64,000 nucleotides of DNA from Craterostigma plantagineum (taxonomy: Eukaryota > Streptophyta > Magnoliopsida > Lamiales > Linderniaceae): the NCBI GenBank assembly GCA_027422505.1, contig JAPQWV010000002.1:27444501-27508500 (forward strand). The letters run 5' to 3'. Made by a program: the position numbers and the translations under genes. Every line of letters begins with the position of its first letter. Positions within the stretch are counted from its first letter, which is position 1. The notes below the pieces were generated by a model. It searched no databases. It saw only the letters and a program-made list of their open reading frames with translations, and was not told the DNA's origin. Below, one piece after another: positions 37,849 to 48,939 of the stretch.

Positions 37849-39617
37849 TATATAACATAATCTTTCTATTATAGATATATGAGATAATATATTAGTTTTT
37901 CAATTTAATAATTTGAAAATTATTGTGTTTTTCAATATTAAATCGTAATTGTCAATGCATCTTTATGTAAAAAAGAAAAAAATATCAATAATAGAAAACA
38001 AATACACTACTGACTACTGTACTATGAGGCCACATGCCCAACGCACGACCAATGTTAAGCCACGTACAACTCTTACACTTACAGCTGTCATCTAACGATT
38101 TTAAAATTAAAAAGAGAAAAGGAAGAAAAGCAATGTCCCACACCGAAGAGATCATAAAATGAATCGTACAACACTGTCTATAAATGAGCAAACTAATTAG
38201 AATCGTATCCTCGTGGCCGATTACCCGTGTTGGGCCGACTAATTTTGAAAAGTCGGCCTTTTCTCGGGTTTATCAGCTTTTTTTGTTAATTTTTAGCTTT
38301 ATAAAAAATTAAATAATAAAAATTTATAATAACGCCATTTTTTAAACGCCTCGAAGCGTTTTTCAAAATTTTTGCGCGATGTAGCGCGCCACAGTGCGCT
38401 TTTTAAAACACTGGTATCGACACAAGCCGCCCAATCAGAATCAGAGAAGGCCTTCAAGTCCATTTGTTGTTCTGAAGACATGAGAATGCCCTGTCCTGGT
38501 GTGCTCTTAAGGTATCTGAACAGGTGATGAGCAGCTGTTAAATGGCTTGTCCTCGGCGCAGCTATGTACTGACTCAGTTTATGCACCGTAAAGGCAATGT
38601 GGCCTCGTAAAAGTTAGGTAAAGAAGCCGTCCCACCAACCTCCGGTATTGAAAAGGATCAGACAGAAGCTGACCTTCAGTGGCTGTGAGTTTCTCGCTCG
38701 GATTCATGGGGGTGGTTAGAGGTTTGCCATTAATGTAGCCACTGTCTTCAAGTAACTGGAGAGTGTATTGCCGCTGTGTGATGTAAATTCCCTCCTTGTT
38801 TCTTGCAACTTCAATTCCAAGGAAATACCTAAGCTCCCCCAAATCCTTAATCTTAAAACACGTGCTCAAGAAATCTTTTGTTTGTTGGATGGCCTCGGTC
38901 GAAGCCCCCGCCAAGATAATGTCATCTACAAACACAAGTAGAATGACAAGTTGATCCCCTTTTCCCTTGAAGAACAGTGTGTGATCTGCTAGGGTCTGCA
39001 CAAAGCCGAAGTCTTTAACCGCATCACTGAACCTCTTATTCCATTGTCTCGAGGACTGTTTTAGACTGTATATGGACTTCCGAAGTTTGCACACCATGCT
39101 GCCACTTCCTTGAGACCTATAGCTGTTGCTAAATCCTTGTGGAAGCTCCATGTAGACCTCTTCAGACAACTCCCCATTAAGGAACGCATTATTGACATCT
39201 AATTGCTCCAAGTTCCACCCAAGTTTGGCTGCAAGTGAAAGTACAATCTTGATGGTGCTCGACTTGGCAACTGGTGCGGATGTGTCTATATAGTCAACAC
39301 ATTCCCTTTGGTTGTACCCCTTCGCAACTAGCCGAGCTTTATACCTTTCTATTTCTCCATTTGAGTTGAGTTTAAGTTTGTATACCCATCAATTTCCAAT
39401 GGGCCTTTTTCCTTCTGGCAGTGGGACAACTGTCCAAATGTGGTTCTCTTCTAGAGCCTTTAACTCCTCATTCAGAGCCTTCAACCAAGGTTTGGACTTG
39501 GCAGCTTGATCAAAGGATGTTGGTTCTCCTGTGGCGGCTATTTTGCTGAAGAAAGCCTGGAAAGACTCTGCGAGTTTGTTATCTGCCACCACATCAGTTA
39601 TGGGGTACAGAACTTTC

Positions 39618-39800
39618 CTACTGTGTGGAGCGCGCGCGGTGCCGAGGCCGCCCGCCCGTGGTGCGCGCTGTGCCTAGGCCGCCCGCCCGTGGTGCCGAAG
39701 CGTGCCGCCCATGGTGCCTCGGCCGCCCGCACATGGTGCCGACGCACGCGGTGCCTCGGCTTCCCTCACATGGTGCTGATGCGTGCCGCCCATGGTGTTG
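39618..39800 (-). repeat. GC-rich minisatellite inside Copia pol
   Basis: Units of roughly 18-37 bp built on GCCGCCC(G/A)C...TGGTGCC, about 70% G+C in an otherwise AT-leaning element. It lies in the variable hinge between integrase and reverse transcriptase. On the coding strand one frame reads through it with His/Gly/Arg/Ala-rich peptide. Confidence 0.75.
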
Positions 39801-42675
39801 CAGTGGTAGTCTTTAAGGTATGAGGGCCTCCTTGTCTCCCTTTGTGATTTCTTGTAACATTCAGGTTCCCTTGGGACTGGGCTCTTGATTCTAGAAGTTC
39901 TCCATGTTGAGGCACCCCCAGGTCTCCCTGAATTGGTGAATTCCCAGCGTAGCCTCATCCAATTCCAAGTCTGCCTGAGCTGATGGACTGCCAGCTGCAG
40001 ACTCATGTAATCCCAAGTCTGCCTGAGTTTGCAAATTTCCAGTTTCATTCTCTGTCTGTGGCAGGAATGTTGTTGCAGGTTCTGAGTCTGCCTCACAAGG
40101 CCTAGGCAAAACATGTGAGGGAAAGGGATCCTCTGCAACTGGTAAAACAGCTGAGCCTTTGAAAGGAAACTCATTCTCCCTGAAATTGATGTCCCTCGAA
40201 ACAAAAATCTCCCTTGTCTTTAGGTCTAGAACTTTGTATCCTTTTATTCCATTCGGGTAACCCACAAAGACACCTTCTCTTGCCCTCGGATCAAACTTCT
40301 TTCTACCTGCAGACAGTGTAGAGCAGAAACACAAGCAACCAAAGGCACAAAGTTGTTTATAATCTACAGCCCTTTGAAACAACAGCTTATATGGGCTTTT
40401 GTTATTCAGCACCACAGATGGGGTTCTGTTGATCAAGAAGGCTGCCGTAAGTGCACACTCAGACCAGTATCTAATGGGTACTCCAGACTGGAAATAGAGA
40501 GAGCATGCTACATTCAACAAATGTTGATGTTTCCTCTCAACGACTGAATTCTATTGAGGGGTTTGCACACAAGATAATTGATGTATAATGACCTTATTTC
40601 TAAACAGCTCTAGTAGGTTAAATTCCTTGGCATTGTCTGATCTAATTGTCTTGACATTACACCTAAACTGTGTCTCCACTAAAGCTAAAAAATAGGCAAG
40701 AATCGAGTGAATTTTGATTTATGTTTGATTAAAAAGAGCCAAGTGAATCTCGTGTGATCATCTACGATTGTAACAAAGTACTGATGCCCCAAGTGTGAAG
40801 GAATGTGAAATGGACCCCAAACATCACAATGCACGAGATCAAATGCAGTGCAAGCAGTTTTATTATCACTTTGGAATACATTTCTCTTTTGTTTTGCTAA
40901 GGGACATATTTTGCAGTAAGGAAGTACAGGTTCTGTTACATGTCTAAGAGATGACCTTAAAATGCCTAAGACTCTATCTGAGGGGTGGCCAAGCCTCTTG
41001 TGCCACAGATCAGTGGTTATCTTATCGGAAAAGGCACTATTATTATCATTAGCAGAAACATTCAAAAGTGTGCCAGCATGGTTGATATAAAGTCCAGAAA
41101 CTTGTTTACCCCTGCCAATCCTCTGTTGAGTAGGAGCCTGTATCAAGCAGCTATTAGCATCAAAACAGAACTTATAATTTTCATTGTTAGTCAAGTAGCT
41201 AACTGATATCAAATTAAAATGAAATCGGGGAACTAGAAGCACATAAGTCAAGGTGATAAATTCATTCAATCTGCAAGAGCCACCTTGCTTAACTCTTATC
41301 ACGGAATTGTCTGGTAAAATGACTTTTGATTCCTCTATTTCATGTAAATCATAGAGGAGATTCCTGTTACCACACACGTGTCTGGTTGCACCAGAATCAA
41401 TTAACCAAAAATTATAATCTGTTAAGTCTGTCAGATTGATACTGAGGCAGATACCTGAGTTTTTCTCACTGTATTGATGTGCTTCCTTGCTGTCAGATGG
41501 TATGCCTGATGCTGAATTGTTGATCAGATCCCTCAAGTTCTGTAGCTGCGAGGATGTCAGCTGCAGCTGGACTAAAGGGTCCTTGGCAGAGCCCACATGA
41601 TCCCTGGCAGTAGCTGTCCCATGGTTGGTCAAATGACTGATTCCAGCCCCTCTGATGCTTGATTCTATCAAGGTCTGATTCATCCTTGCACCTTTAGTTC
41701 GCATTCCCTGCTTGAAACCTGGGGGATACCCATGAATTTGGTAGCAGGTATCAATGGTAGGCCCCCTTTTATTGCAATGGGTGCACACTGGCTTTCTTGC
41801 ATCCCTTCTCTGAGGATAGACTATTTTCTTGGCCATTTCTTGGTTATTCTTGGCTGCCAACATAGCCATACTGTTGTTTTGATCGTCCCCGCTCTCATAT
41901 GGCCAGTAACCATGGATCCTTGCCTCTCTTCTTGGGCTAGTAACGAGAAAACCTTGTTCACTGATGGTAATAAATCTGTCCTCTGATTTGTTGGTAGCTG
42001 TAATTCAATCCCATGAGGAAGACAAGAACATACTCCTCATCGAGATAGGCTTGCATTTCTTTGGTTCCTCCACAAGCACATTGAAAGCTAGGTCTGTAAT
42101 TGTTCAGCTCTTCCCAGACTGTCTTCAGTTTGGTGAAATAACAGCAACACTGCTCGAGCCTTGTGACAAATTGATCAATTCCTTCTTCAGCTGATAGATT
42201 CTTGGCTTGTTGGTCTGGCCAAACCTCTCATGAAGATCTATCCACACATCCCTCGCTAGTGAGCTGTATAAAATGCTAGCTGAAATTTCCTTGGAACCGA
42301 ATTGAGAATCCACGAGATTATGACATTGTTATTTCTCTTCCAGGAATTGACTCTGTTCTCATTTGTTGCTGGAGGTGGGAGAAGTTCACCATTGACAAAA
42401 CCTTCTTTGTTACGCCCGATGAGAGCTATCATCATAGCCCTACTCCAAGTCGCATAGTTATCACATTGAGCTGCTCGTGAACCAAAAGCTGTCCAGACGT
42501 ATCATTCCCACTGAGATAGTAGGGATCATTGATCAAGGTACCTGCGTTGGATTGAGAACAATCTGGTTTGTCGTCTGCGTGGGGATTTCATTTGTCGTCT
42601 GCGTGGGAATTTCTGTCGCCATTTCTCCAATTGAATCCTATCCTCTTAATCGCGCAACTGAGGAGCAACAATATT

Positions 42676-42686
42676 CTCTGATACCA
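42676..42686 (-). other. Copia primer-binding site (tRNA-iMet)
   Basis: The minus strand reads TGGTATCAGAG, the standard plant retroelement site complementary to the 3' end of initiator methionine tRNA. It directly abuts the 5' LTR. Confidence 0.9.
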
Positions 42687-43131
42687 TATCGAGAAATGAG
42701 ATTTGCACAAGATCTTTTTACGTGGTTCGGATTAATTAATCCTACATCCACGAATAGTTTCTCTGAGATTTTATTGATGTTGTGTATGTTACACGAAGAA
42801 CCCTAACTAGCTTCAAGAATTTACACCCACAGATAATCTACTGTGAACTTTTGTGAGTAATTCGCGCACTCCACATGAATGGGATGAGCTGTATTTTTAT
42901 CAGCTGTAAATGTGAGTTGGCCAACGACCATTAACGAACTCGCGCTTTTTTCATAAGAAAATCCGACCCAATCGCAACCTTCCACAGCATAAGTAAATAA
43001 CGCTTTTATAAGTCAATAGCGCCTTCAACTGTTCACTCTTGTGCTTCGCGCGTTACTTGAATTCAAAGCTGCTCCTTCTCTTAAACCTTCCAAGCAGCCT
43101 TGCAGAGCTGAATTCGATCTTGATTTTAACA
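42687..43131 (-). repeat. 5' LTR of the Copia element
   Basis: 445 bp copy of the LTR, transcribed leftward. It carries a 4 bp insertion relative to the other copy in the GATTTTATTGATG region. It adjoins the primer-binding site on its left. Confidence 0.9.
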
Positions 43132-44099
43132 GTATCCTCTTATTTTATATGCTTCAGATATGATAAAGCACGCGCACACAGAATCACCACTCAATTACAG
43201 ATCAAATGGAAAGCAAATAAAACTGACGTGCTCAAACTATTCGGTTAAAACTTTCGGCTCGTTTGATAAGAATGTATGGGTGGGTTATAGGTGTGTATGA
43301 TAAAATTACATTCTGTTTGTTATATGGGTAAAGTTATACAGACCTTGTATAGGTTTACAAGCCCACTGCGTGCAAATCGTTTATCAGCCCTGTATATAGA
43401 TACCCATTATAAAGGTGGGTTTGTCTATACATATATTCTTAATACCAATTTTACCCTTATCTGCTCTAACCCCTTCATCTCTATCGCATTTCATTTCCAT
43501 CTCTCCAGCCATTTTTTTCTCCATCCATCTCCGTCGGCCTCCGTCTTGAGGTTCACCGTAATTCCCTCTCTATTAAGACCCCAGTCTGATAATTTTCCCC
43601 GTCACTGTTGAAAAGATTGTTATTAGCTCAGGTAATTTTGAAACGAGTTAGAATCATACGAGGTTTTTTGGGATTCTTGTTCTTTCCTTTGTGCTAGATT
43701 AATAGGTTATTGGAAAAAAGGTTTTAGTCTTTGCTTGATTTTTCAAGGAATCCAGTTCTTGGCAATAATTCGTTGATGAATTGCAGTGGTAGATGTAATT
43801 GCTGATAAAGCCTCTTGCATTAAGATGAAGAATATTTGATGGGAGCGTGTTGTTCTTATTGTAGGACTTAGGCTAGGAATGTAAGATACTTTACATAATT
43901 TAATGAAAAAACATTATTGTTTCTCACTGATTCGCACTAGTTGTGGAGATGTTCTCAAGTGTAAGCTAAAATCAATATAAACTATAGACCGATGATGTTA
44001 TGCATTCTCTACTCTCAGCTTTGTTGGTAATGTCCTAGTTTCTTCGTCTCTCTTGAAGGCTATTAACTCTCGTAACTTATGAGATTTCTTTATTATTAA

Positions 44100-45476
44100 T
44101 TGCCTTGCAGAGGTATGTCCATAGAAGATGATGAAGGTGTACTTTGTGCAATTGCTTGTGTGATAGCAGAGCATTTGTGTTGGATGAATTTACTAGTATT
44201 TCTTTTGTGGAAGAATGTTCATGAGCGACATATGAGAAGACGTAATTGGTCTATGAAAGAAAAGATTCCGAAACAAATAGACTATCTGAATAGTCTTATT
44301 TCCGATGGTAATTATGCTGCACTGGACAACTTGAGGTTTAACAAGAATGCATTTGGGAGGTTGTGCAATGTTCTTCAGATGTATTCGGGTTTGAAACTGT
44401 CCAAATATGTGGGGGTACATGAGATGGTGGCCATGTTCCTTGGCATCTTGTCTCATCACAAAAAGGCCCGTGTCCAAAAACATTCTTTCAAAAGGTCAAC
44501 CGAGACGGTGTCTAGATACTTTAATAAGGTACTCAACGCAGTTTTAACTCTTCATAAAATCCTTCTAGTGAAGCCTATTTCCGACAACAGCGGTATCTTC
44601 ATCTAGATTCAGGTTTTTTCAGGTAAAAGCAATTATTTTTTGAAGATTAATTTCATGCTTTTATCTTATTTCATTTATTTGTATTCCTTTTAAAAGAATT
44701 GTGCAGGGGCTTTGGATGGTACATACATTGGCATAAGAGTACGTGCGGACGAAAAGGCAAGGTATAGAAATCGCAAATCCCAAATATCCACCAATGTGCT
44801 AGGGGTGTGTGATGAAAATATGAATTTCATATTCGTATTGGCTGGATGGGAGGGCTCCGCAGCAGATAGTAGAGTATTGCAAGATGCTCTATCACGCCAA
44901 GATGGATTCCGTGTTCGTAAAGGTATGTATTCCGATGTTAATGCACAATGTTATGTCGTGTTTCAAATTATATATGTATATTTACGGTGCTATTTGTATT
45001 TATCCTTATAGGGACCTATTATTTGTGTGACAACGGATATGCTAATTCTGAAGGTTTTCTAGCACCATATCGGGGTGTACGGTACCACTTGTCAGAATAC
45101 TGGGAGTCGAACTCCCCAAAATGCAAAAGAGTACTTTAATATGAGACATGCTTCGACTAGAAATGTAATTGAGTGAGCATGGGGTCTCATGAAAATGAGG
45201 TGGAATATTTTGGAGAGTGCATGTTTCTATCCAGTGAAGACTCAAAATCGTATAGTGTTGGCATGTGCGCTTCTCCATAACTTTCTACGAAGGGAGATAC
45301 CGGTTGACCCACTCGAAGAATTGGTTCCGGAAGATTATGTTAACGAGAATGCTGATAATGCTTATGCAGAAGATGACATTCGCACAATCGAGAGCACAAC
45401 AATTTGGAATGCGTGGCGTGATGAATATGCAACAATCATGTACGACGAGTGGAGGCTATCTAGAGGATATCTATGA
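44100..45476 (+). pseudogene. PIF/Harbinger transposase, broken
   Basis: DDE_Tnp_4/HARBI1-type nuclease. Exon pieces run in order: an N-terminal helical region (44100-44606); after a small intron ALDGTYIGIRVRADEKARYR with the first catalytic Asp (~44715) and AGWEGSAADSRVLQDA with the second (~44860); then YYLCDNGYANSEGFLAPYRGVRYHL (~45020); then RNVIE-stop-AWGLMKMRW, with the third acidic residue kept and the following codon changed to TGA (~45174); ending ALLHNFLRREIP and a tail. The TGA replaces the Arg normally in this motif (CGA to TGA is enough). A frame slip is needed near 44590. Inactive as read. Confidence 0.88.
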
Positions 45477-47205
45477 GTTGTACATTGTTGTCTGATAACT
45501 TTTTCATTTCATTCAATTAGATTTCATGTGATACATTTCTTTTATGCTTATGTGTATTAGACAACATGCTTAATCTCTGTTGTATTTTCAGTCAAGTTTT
45601 AGAAATTAAATTTGGGAACTGTTGTTATTCTCTATACATTCTTGTAAGTGGGCTATATCAGTTTCTTTTTCTTCTTGAATGAATAGGAATCAGATGGTAA
45701 TAAGGTTATCAGATGGCAAGGTAACGTCCATGCGAGTTTATACTTTCTTCAGTATACTAACACAGAACATAAACTAACTGATTAATTCAAAACACATAAT
45801 CTATTCCCATAACTACATAATCAATACCAATCCATCAAAAAAAATACAACTTGGAGTGACAAAAGTTGAAGCAATACATGCCAAAATGCTACATAACCGA
45901 GACCAATCAACCAAATAAAATACAACTTAAAGTGACAAAAATTGATCAGTATTTCATATAATACATTGCCAAAACACAACATAATCGAGATCCAAACAAA
46001 ATAGAACATGAATGAACAAACGCTTTGCCAAAGACACTGTTAACATTCACCTTTCATGTCTCTAACAAGTGTCATGACTATAGACTCCCGCTCAGCATCA
46101 TTTGACCTTAGAAAATAATTAAGCCTCACCGGATTAGATGCAATTGCTTCGGCTATTGAAAAACGTTGTGACGAGGTCAAGTTAATCGGCATGGTTCGAA
46201 TAATTTCAGTAGCCATAATCTGTTTCTCCTCCATGTCACGAGCCACTCCAAGCTTCGAACTAAGGCCTTCCAGACGAGCACATGTCTTTGCATTAAGCTC
46301 AGTCATGTGATTCAATACCATCTCTATGGAAGCATCAAACTTCCTTGGCCTCTTTCCTGATTTAATACCCGTAGAATCTGGTTCAGGTACTTTCGGTCGA
46401 TCTTTGTTACACTTTGTTTCACGATTAAAGTTTCCTTCGGAAGTATCACCACCACAAAAAGTAGACTCTTCATATGACTGGTTTGGGATCGATTTAATTC
46501 CTTCTAAATACAGTGTTGCCTCATCTATCCCTAATGTCCTTTTATCAGATCCAGCCGTAGACCCTTCTGTTCCCCCAGACCCTTCTATCTCCACCAAATG
46601 ATCATCTACTTTTCTCTTTTTAGGTAATGCATCAGTGAAACTCATAGAAGCCGCTCCAGTAGCTCTGTCTTTCCAAAATATTTGTTGCCAATCATAATAG
46701 AAATGCCATGTTTTGTATCGCAAAGCATATAATCTTGGTGAAGCCTACAATTTCACGTATGACATGAATAATTATTATTGCGAATGAGAACAGAATAACA
46801 AAAAGCGAAACCACTACCTTCTGCAATTCATCCCAAACACTACAAAAAAAGTCATTTTATGTGACGATTTTTTTCCTCACAAAAGAGTAAATTTTCGTCA
46901 CATAAATTTAATGTGAGGAAAAATTTTCGTCACCGGCTCGTCACCGAAGGCCCGTGGCATAAGATCAAATTGCGCCTAATGTGACGATATTTTATTTCCT
47001 CACGTTTGGCATACATGAGGAATGCAATTTCCTCGCATAAAATTCTTAATGTGACGAAATATTTGTCACAATAGATGTACTATTTTGTCGCATATTTTGA
47101 ACTTCCTCACATTTAAACATATAAACGCAACAAAAAAATTGTCACTTTAAATATATTTTTCCTCATAATTACCGTAATATATACTACGAAAATATACCTC
47201 ACATT

Positions 47206-47693
47206 TAGGGACGGCAGCGGGACGGGTATGGGTCGGGTTTGGCCGGACCCGGGACCCGCCCCAGTCATTTTAAGGGGACCCAGGACCCACCCGCCCCGCT
47301 ACGGGCCGGACTCGAACGAACCGGGTCTGAAAGCTATTTTCTCCTTTTTATTATTTTTTAAATCGAATTTTTTTAAAATAGTTCAAAACTAGGATTTGAT
47401 CCCATGACCTATAGTAAGTTAACTAAAGACTTATCCAGCAGGCTACAAAGCTTTTTATTAATAATTCGAACACTTTATGTATATATACGTACAACAAAAA
47501 TAAATTTAAATATAAAATATATATCGGATCGGGTCTCAGGACGGGTTTAGCAAGACCCGAGACCCGCCCCGGACCCGGCCGGTTGAAATTTTTCGGAACC
47601 GTTACCCGCCCCATTAGCCGAATAGGAAAAATACCGATTCATTAGGGCGGGTCTAGGCGGTCCGGCTCTAGACCCGCCCCATTGCCATCCCTA
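47206..47693. mobile_element. hAT-like MITE nested in CACTA, GACCCG-rich arms
   Basis: 488 bp. Ends TAGGGACGGCAGCGGGACGG and, inward from the right, TAGGGATGGCAATGGGGCGG. The 8-bp duplication CTCACATT is perfect (47198-47205, 47694-47701). The arms are built of GGACCCG/CGGGTC words and are mutually complementary. The core carries a tRNA-like module. No protein. Confidence 0.9.
47392..47445 (-). promoter_or_regulatory. tRNA-like A-box/B-box module (second case)
   Basis: The minus strand has TAGCCTGCTGGATAAG (A-box-like) and GGATCAAATCC (B box, consensus GGTTCRANNCC), spanning 54 bp, with the tRNA-typical AGGTCATGG just before the B box. It sits in the core of the hAT-like element nested in CACTA. 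Confidence 0.5.
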
Positions 47694-48939
47694 CTCACAT
47701 TAAAATAATTTTCCTCACAATAACCATGATATATAATACGAAAATAAAAATATTTTACTCACAAGTACTATGATATATAATGCGAAAATATTCCTCACAT
47801 TAAAAATATTTCCTCACAATTACTATTTACTACGAAAATATTCCTCACGTTAAACATATTTTTCCTCATAATTACCATGATTTGTAATACAGAAATATTC
47901 CTTACATTTCTAATGACAAAAATTATCATATACTCTAATGCATATTATTGGTTGACGATACTTCTCTTTTGTTTTATGTGAGGATTTTTTTGTCATATAA
48001 AAATTTATTTATTTATTATTAGGAAATTTGTAACTATATGTGAGGATTTTATCTATCACATTAATGTTTAGCTTTTGTGATGAATATATTACTATTATGT
48101 GATGAAAAAACAATTTCCTCACATATTATATATTCACTTATGAGGAAAAAAATTTCATCACATTATATAATAGTTATTGTGAGAAAAAATTATATCCTCA
48201 TATAATCTAATTTTATGTGATGATTTTTAATGTCATCACAAAAACATGATCACATAAAATAACATTTTTTGTAGTGAAACCTCGTCAGATGCATCTAACA
48301 TGTTGGTAAGGTTGTTAAATCCTGTACCATATTTAGACAAAAAATCAACCAATTGATAATACTCCCTTTTCCAATGGTGAACCTTTGAGTGGATGTGCGG
48401 TTGTGCTCAAATATCAGATTCTGGTTTCCATTTCTTGAAAATTGACTCGATAGCATTATGGTAGCCTGCTCTAAATCCGTTCTCTATTCTCCATCCTTCT
48501 TCGACTACCTGCTTCAATGCGATAATAAGAATTTTCTCCTCGTCTGGCCTCCATAAGCGCTTCGATTTTTCCTCATCATTTTCTTCATTACCATTGGTTC
48601 CTTGTTTTTTTATCATTCTCTCGTTTCAATTGCCCCAGAGATTTATTGGTGGAGAAAACTAGGGTTTGCTCCCTGTCTTCAAACTTGCTGGTGGGTGCTT
48701 ATTTCCCAAATGAAGTGGAATGGAACGATGGGGTAGAAAGCAAAAATAATTAAGGGCAAAAATGTCATATAAGCATTTTTAAGAAATCTCATCTACAACA
48801 ACCGTATCAAACACTATACCCAAATAATTAATACACACATATCAAACATAAAAATATTTATATCAACAAAATCCTTGTATAGTTATACGCAAATAACTTA
48901 TACCCACCAAATCCAAAAGCATCGATATCAAACGAGCCC

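Larger units (their letters stand above)
37156..38413. mobile_element. hAT-like element in Copia RNase H, 1258 bp
   Basis: Ends CAATGTTTTAAAAAGCG and, inward from the right, CAGTGTTTTAAAAAGCG. A perfect 8-bp duplication GTATCGAC (37148-37155, 38414-38421) flanks it. Removing the element and one duplication restores the RNase H reading [17 protein letters not shown]. The arms carry repeated AGCGTA/TAGCGC words. It lacks a transposase and contains a second hAT-like insertion. A further palindromic patch (GTTGGGCCGACT ... AGTCGGCC) lies near 38230-38265. Confidence 0.9.
36809..42313 (-). pseudogene. Copia gag-pol polyprotein, broken
   Basis: Domains on the minus strand run in Copia order. Gag (UBN2-like) lies at about 42125-42313. 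The zinc knuckle near 41790 is CTHCNKRGP...C, with proline in place of the zinc-binding histidine. Protease motif DSGATRHVCGN (~41390). GAG-pre-integrase LWHKRLGHPSD and integrase core (~40700-40990). Reverse transcriptase with LDVNNAFLNGEL and FVDDI (~38600-39300). RNase H with [20 protein letters not shown] and HIEID (36900-37150, 38400-38590). Lesions include a TAG in the integrase region (~40547), a TGA within the RT start (~39391), frame changes around 39890 and 40680, and the hAT insertion after CVDT. It cannot make a full polyprotein. Confidence 0.88.
36323..43131 (-). mobile_element. Ty1/Copia LTR retrotransposon, decayed
   Basis: Two LTRs (36323-36763 and 42687-43131) bound the element, and GTATC is duplicated on both sides (36318-36322, 43132-43136). 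It is transcribed on the minus strand, so the right copy is the 5' LTR. A primer-binding site for initiator tRNA-Met follows it, and a G-rich polypurine stretch (GCGGGGGGC) precedes the 3' LTR. The LTRs differ by about 16 substitutions and three small indels by eye (~96% identity), indicating a moderately old insertion. The internal gag-pol region is broken by stops, frameshifts and a 1258 bp hAT-like insertion in the RNase H part. Confidence 0.92.
46838..48276. mobile_element. Non-autonomous CACTA element, 1439 bp with insert
   Basis: Starts CACTACAAAAAAAGTCATTT and ends AACATTTTTTGTAGTG, flanked by AAA on both sides (3-bp duplication). The arms repeat short TATGTGACGA, TTCCTCACA and GTGAGGAAA words in both orientations, typical CACTA subterminal repeats. 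No transposase. It lies in a coding exon of the Myb-like gene and itself holds a 488 bp hAT-like element; without that insert it is about 943 bp. Confidence 0.9.
46040..48616 (-). pseudogene. Harbinger Myb/SANT-like accessory protein gene
   Basis: Second gene of PIF/Harbinger elements, whose product helps bring the transposase to the ends. Exon 1 (start 48616) has RLWRPDEEKILIIALKQVVEEGW ending FKKWKPESD, a Myb/SANT-like trihelix-type domain. The next exon (HIHSKVHHWKREYYQLVDFL ... LDASDEV, ~48280-48400) is interrupted by a CACTA element and resumes as WDELQK at 46830. The final exon (46040-46762) begins ASPRLYALRYKTWHF, holds KDRATG and an acidic/Ser-rich linker, and ends DMKGEC. Apart from the insertion the frame is open and splice sites look good, so it was probably intact before the CACTA landed. 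Confidence 0.85.
43255..48939. mobile_element. PIF/Harbinger element, full-length size, 5.7 kb
   Basis: Terminal motif CGGCTCGTTTGATA at the left, with GGGCTCGTTTGATA reading inward from the right. A three-base TTT flanks each end, acceptable as the 3-bp Harbinger target duplication though not the common TWA. Both required genes lie inside, convergently: a DDE transposase (+) and a Myb/SANT-like protein (-). Subterminal regions near both ends repeat TATGGGT/ACCCATA-type words. It starts only ~120 bp from the Copia LTR. Both genes are damaged, and a CACTA element is nested in the Myb-like gene. Confidence 0.85.
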
